Of a stretch of DNA of 64,000 bases, positions 60,601 through 64,000 are shown one piece after another. Position numbers and translations under genes: made by a program. The stretch covers positions 9,457,410 to 9,521,409 of the forward strand of contig NC_050738.1 of NCBI RefSeq assembly GCF_014529535.1. Reading direction: 5' to 3'. This DNA is from Bradysia coprophila (Eukaryota; Arthropoda; Insecta; Diptera; Sciaridae). Below the pieces are notes generated by a model. That model ran no database searches. It saw nothing but the letters and a program-made list of their open reading frames with translations, and had not been told where the DNA came from. How positions within the stretch are numbered: position 1 is the first letter of the stretch; each line of letters starts with the position of its first letter.

Positions 60601-61952
60601 GGCCGAAACAGATTCGATTTGGACATATGGCCCGTCCAATAAAACAGCACAGTACTGGTTGGAGCCGAAAGAGCCAAGTGGCTGGGTAACTACGAATATT
60701 CTATTCGACGTGGAATTATCGAAACAAATTTCCATTCGCACTAAATGTTACGGATATTGGGCCGTTTATTTGAATGGAAACGGTGAGGTAAAAGCAACTG
60801 CCTGTGTATCAGCGCATCCGACGTGGATGAACGATATGAAAAGTCACATCGGCCGATTCAAATTTAGAGATTTGTTCTTGGCTGGCACACATGATTCGGG
60901 TAGTTACCGGGATGGGTTCAATCCAAGGAGAAATGAAACTTTAGTTACGAAGTATGCTCTTACGCAGGTTAGATGTTGATACGTTTGAATAGCGAAAAGG
61001 TAACTCGAAATCATAATTTCAGGACGATGATATCTATACCCAATTGATGCATGGCGTACGGTACTTGGATATCAGAATCGGTTATTATCGAGCGTCGCAC
61101 CCAGTGTTTTGGGTGAATCATGGCATCACAAAACAACAATCACTTGCAAAAGTCTTACGGCAGGTCAAAGACTTTGTTCTGGAAACAAACGAAATTGTTA
61201 TCTTTGACGTTCAGGAATGGCCAGTTGGTACAGTGGCCATAAATTACAATCCGCCACTTTGGTTGACTTAAAAAATTATTTCTCTTCCGTCGTCAGGTTT
61301 TGGTAAGAAGTTAGATATCCATAGGAACCTTGTGCATTACATTCAAACCGAAATTGGAGATCTACTGGTCGATCCGAATCTTACTTGGGATGCGAACCTA
61401 GACGATATTTGGAAGACCAAAAGAAATGTAATTTTGGGATACGATCACATAGCAATGGTTCATGAATTTCCGTCGTATCTGTGGCACTCGGTGCAACAAA
61501 GATGGGGAAACGTCCAGAGCTTAACCGATTTGAAACGTTATTTGTCTCCATCTAGTCGCGGTTTCCTGTTGTAAGCATTTCCTTCAATCACTTACTTCTA
61601 TGATCGAAGATGTGCGTAAAACAAAATGATTTTTAGATTTTCAAGTCGTCCAGTAGCTGACATGGCTGAGCTAACTCCAAACACGTGGGATGTGTTAACC
61701 GATCGATTTGGCGGTACATTTATTTCATTAAATTTGAGATTCATTCCAACAGGATTTCATTTGGTGCAATGTCTAATTTCAGGATTGCGTCGAATGGCCG
61801 ATCAAGCGAATCGACACATATCACGATGGTACATTGAAGAATGGGGATCGATGACCAATATCGTAGCTGTAGATTTCATTCGCGGAACAAATTTGATGGA
61901 AACAGCACTCTACTGGAATGGGAAAAAAGACATTCTGAGTCCAAAGCGTTAA
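57693..61952 (+). CDS. Secreted PI-PLC X-domain protein
   Basis: Exons: 57693-57768, 60339-60967, 61023-61227, 61297-61570 and 61637-61952, all in phase, 499 residues. The isolated first exon encodes a signal peptide (MFNQVKTIIFVSLASIVNLC) and ends in phase 1, fitting the exon at 60339 across a 2.6 kb intron. An N-terminal beta-sandwich-like region (about residues 26-190) precedes the X domain. Catalytic histidines are His210 in LAGTHDSGS and His268 in WVNHGI; YLDIRIGYY and EIVIFDVQEWPVGF are family motifs. There is no Y, PH or C2 domain, as in PLCXD proteins; enzymatic activity is inferred only. The long intron is full of promoter-repeat copies and a hairpin. Tail-to-tail with IFT43, 95 bp apart. 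Confidence 0.88.
58400..58600 (+). promoter_or_regulatory. Promoter repeat in PI-PLC intron 1, most complete copy
   Basis: TTAACCCATTACAGACGG (58401), ATTATTATCGGGTCTATTAC (58436), AAATATTGTACTTCAAT, TTAACATGTATTTTAC, TATATAAA at 58528 (-32), TTGTCATT with A+1 at 58560, then GATGAACAGATGAATAGCC with AGATG at 58588 (+29). Sense to the PI-PLC gene. Confidence 0.7.
58601..58890 (+). other. Possible retroelement leader: PBS-like site and short ORF
   Basis: After the promoter repeat, TAACA (58632) is followed four bases later by TGGCGCAGCC (58641), which resembles a tRNA primer-binding site. A 67-codon frame begins at 58684 (SEVKTLIKGALTKLSLKAAE). If the repeat is an LTR, this would be a 5' LTR with a remnant leader and gag start. 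Evidence is suggestive only. Confidence 0.3.
59045..59253. repeat. ~209-bp hairpin element in PI-PLC intron 1
   Basis: The arms ATCAATGAAAGTA...AGGTATGGCCA and the complement meet at TTTCTAGTG / CACTAGAAA with an 8-base loop. The inner approximately 65 bp (GGAGCACATACGGATTT, GGCGCCACCTCAAACGAAC) are almost perfectly paired; the outer part has small indels. A foldback MITE or hairpin RNA source. Confidence 0.85.
59400..59650 (-). repeat. Promoter repeat, minus strand, in PI-PLC intron 1
   Basis: On the minus strand: TTATTATCGGGTCTATTAC (about 59629 down), AAATCTTTTACTTCATTC (about 59568 down), TTTTAACAAC, then a long spacer and TTGTCATTTATTATTG and GATAACAGGTGAATA (about 59418 down). The DPE-like block is about 11 bases nearer the initiator than elsewhere, so this copy is altered. 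Confidence 0.55.
60005..60075 (+). repeat. Promoter-repeat 5' fragment
   Basis: CCACAGCGGCAAACATATCACC and then GAATTTGTTACTTCTTTCGG match only the upstream modules. No core, TATA or downstream block follows before exon 2 of the PI-PLC gene at 60339. Confidence 0.5.
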
Positions 61953-62047
61953 GTCGTTGTGGAGCTCTTCAAATTTTTGTCTTGTTTTAAAGGCGACTTT
62001 TCAGTTAAAAGATAAAAGATTTCTTCCACTTACCGAACGTTTCTTTC

Positions 62048-63072
62048 TTAATTCACATATTGCGTAGCCGGACCCTCGGCACTTTTCGGCTTATCCGCAT
62101 GAATATCCGACGATATTTCTGTGAACAATTTATCCCAATTCCATTCCTCGTCCGGTTCGGCGAGATCGTTTTGTAAACATCGACCCAATATCGACAAATC
62201 AACATCCTCCATTGCAGTGAATGCGGCCTGTTTCATCAAATCGGAATTCAGCTCTTTGTACGTAGCAGTTCGATTTTCTGCCAAAATTGGAGCTTCAACC
62301 AAATCGCTCATGAGTAAGTCGTCCTGCACATCATCGAGATCTGGTATGATTGGAATGTCATCGTCAGAGAAATGGGTCGTATTGGTGATGGAACTGAATC
62401 GTTCTCTTAACGAAAGAAACAATGGAGTCGAGGGTTAATATTGGTTATGTGGATGGTAGTGTCCATTGCATAACTTACTGTTCGATTACGTTGGTCGCCG
62501 ATTTTGGGGATCTGTTAAATAATCACGGTGTACAACATCTACATCATCTGTTATCATCGACAATGTCTGCTAGAAATACTCACTTGACTCCTTCATCCGC
62601 CCATCCACCAGTTCGTCTCACTCTCTGCGATCTGATGTATTCGTCAACGTCATCTGCATTCCGTTCATCCGATGTTACATTCATATTGTTACTTGATGAC
62701 GACGTACCTCCACTATCTGGCTTATCATTTATTGTTAGTGATTCCAGCGTTGGTGAAGTGACCGATGTTGTTGCCGTCGACGAACTGTTTCCAGCCCGAC
62801 GGCCTTTCTTTGCTGACTGAAACAACAGTGTTTGCAGGTGATAAGAGTTAGAGAAGTAGACAGGTGCGTGATAGAATTCCGGTAAATAGAACCTTTAGGA
62901 GGATCATGTAAAGTGGTAAAGTGTTCAGAGTGGTTGAAGTTCTGTTACCTTCTTCAGTAATTTTAGGTTCCCTTAAGTGGAATATCGTAAAATAGTAAAA
63001 GGTGCAGTGACTACAGAAAGTTGCAATTTTTACCTTCTTCAAAAATTTAAAGTCTTCCGCCCAGTCCATCAT
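62048..63072 (-). CDS. IFT43: Intraflagellar transport protein 43
   Basis: A small subunit of the IFT-A complex, which drives retrograde transport in cilia; in insects it serves sensory-neuron cilia. Exons on the minus strand: 63072-63034, 62816-62584 and 62405-62048, in phase, 209 residues (human about 208). Family hallmarks: a SAKKGRRAG segment, RTGGWADEGVK, the core DDDIPIIPDLDDVQDD, then TYKELNSDLMK, ILGRCL and EEWNWDKLFTEISSDI near the C terminus. The N terminus MMDWAEDFKFLKK is on its own exon and is typical in placement, though the second Met could be the start. Divergent from the gene at 63339 with only 266 bp between start codons. Confidence 0.93.
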
Positions 63073-63338
63073 TTTGATGAATAATTTTATTGTTTACTGT
63101 TCGTTGGTTGCTAAACAACAAACACAACAAAACACCTGATGATATGATCGGCCGTCAGCAAACGTCAAAACCTAAAACTCAACGTCGCTCACGCCGCATC
63201 TGTCTGACACGAACACATGTCATAATATTTTTGTTTACATCTGCACAACACCGCATGTGGCTAAGTTATCTTCCTAAAATATCGTGCCGTTCCCGATTTA
63301 CTGGAATTTAAATCAACTGTCACCAACATTCTACCAAA
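63073..63338. promoter_or_regulatory. Short bidirectional promoter IFT43 / next gene
   Basis: Only 266 bp separate two outward start codons. There is no TATA box. A GTTGCTAAACAAC-like imperfect palindrome near 63107 resembles an RFX (X-box) site, which would suit a cilium gene; this reading is tentative. Confidence 0.4.
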
Positions 63339-63759
63339 ATGCCACCAAAATCGTCGTCTAAAAAAGATCAAATCGCTTGGCTATTGTGTGAAAAGTGCAA
63401 AATTTATATAACCTCGAAGGACCGCAACAAGCACGAAGAAGACTGCCCTGTGCCAAATGAACCCATCGAATCAATTCAATGGAAATATTCGTTTATTCGA
63501 TCGAAACAAGTCTATGCACAACAATTATGTGAGACGACAGACCGAACTGCCATTCTATCCGATGAACTGTTAAGTGATCTGGGCTCAAAATATTTAAATA
63601 ATTTAGTGTTTGCTAGCGAGTCGGTGATGAACTTATGTGATTGGATTATCAGTGATTTTGTGGTGTTACAGCCGTCATGCGATACTCATATTCCAGTTGT
63701 AAAAAGGTTATGGCCGGCAGCGGATAAAAATACGTCCAACGTTTTCGTAACGGATGATG
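63339..63759 (+). CDS. First exon of a probable AFG2-type AAA ATPase (partial)
   Basis: The exon encodes 140 residues from MPPKSSSKKDQIAWLLCEKC and ends at a GTGAGT donor in phase 1. A zinc-finger-like C-x2-C...H-x4-C (CEKC at about 17-20, KHEEDC at about 31-36) is followed by a segment ending VVLQPSCDTHIPVVKRLWP, which resembles the N-domain double-psi strand of AFG2/SPATA5 proteins (V-x-L ... V-x-x-x-WP). The AAA modules that would prove this lie beyond the window. AFG2 acts in cytoplasmic maturation of the 60S ribosomal subunit. The start is the first ATG after the divergent promoter. Confidence 0.45.
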
Positions 63760-64000
63760 GTGAGTTCATTTCGCTTATTACTACAACGTCTACTTCGCGA
63801 GCTATTCCAATTAATAGTTAGTTCGCTGAACTATCTCCCTCCCTTTGAAACAACCGAAGATTGAACGTTACTCTTCTTGAAGATCGGTAGTCCAACAGTA
63901 AATGTCTGATAAAGCTTAAAGCTCGGAACAGGTCGACCGTAGTATAAATGGATTGCCTGCAAATTCAGCTCAGGTCAGATAACTTCAAATCTCAGAAGAA

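Overview
The window is AT-rich animal nuclear DNA from an insect, most likely a fly. The genes have many short GT-AG introns, the gene set is insect-like (a takeout/JHBP pair, an Lrch orthologue, Phb1, a FASTKD with RAP domain), and the intergenic DNA is full of decayed repeats. A nematoceran such as a fungus gnat is possible, but that is inference. All gene models were built by hand; the models I call complete have consistent reading phase across every junction.

Layout. (1) 1435-31279, plus strand: one Lrch gene (LRR plus calponin-homology domain). It has an 18.8 kb first intron packed with repeats and two alternative last exons, one giving a tail-anchored protein and the other a cytosolic one. 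(2) 35759-37418, minus strand: an unrecognised Asn/Lys-rich 483-residue protein, divergent from (3) 38156-42424, plus strand: a mitochondrial FASTKD/RAP protein with 13 exons. (4) 43719-45558, minus strand: prohibitin-1, divergent from (5) 46184-47864, plus strand: TBC1D20. (6) 51656-55071, plus strand: a tandem pair of takeout-like secreted proteins with a dead non-LTR retrotransposon fragment between them. (7) 55802-56295, minus strand: a small secreted protein in three exons. (8) 57693-61952, plus strand: a secreted PI-PLC X-domain protein, tail-to-tail with (9) 62048-63072, minus strand: IFT43. IFT43 is divergent from (10) 63339 onward, plus strand: the first exon of a probable AFG2-type AAA ATPase that leaves the window. 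Regions 3-5 and 9-10 are housekeeping genes (mitochondrion, Rab1 GAP, cilium); 6-8 form a cluster of secreted proteins.

The most striking pattern is a dispersed family of roughly 200 bp repeats, present in full or in part about 15 times on both strands. The better copies carry an ordered core promoter: upstream motifs sharing TCTKTTACTTC, a TATA box at about -32, a TCATT initiator at +1 and AGATG at about +28 (DPE-like). They behave like solo LTRs or a mobile promoter. Copies lie directly upstream of both takeout genes and of the PI-PLC gene. One copy is split between its upstream motif and its TATA box by a 2.9 kb foldback element. Other mobile DNA includes a perfect 144-nt palindrome in a Phb1 intron, hAT-like and MITE-like elements, and several foldback repeats. 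No tRNA, rRNA or CRISPR was seen.
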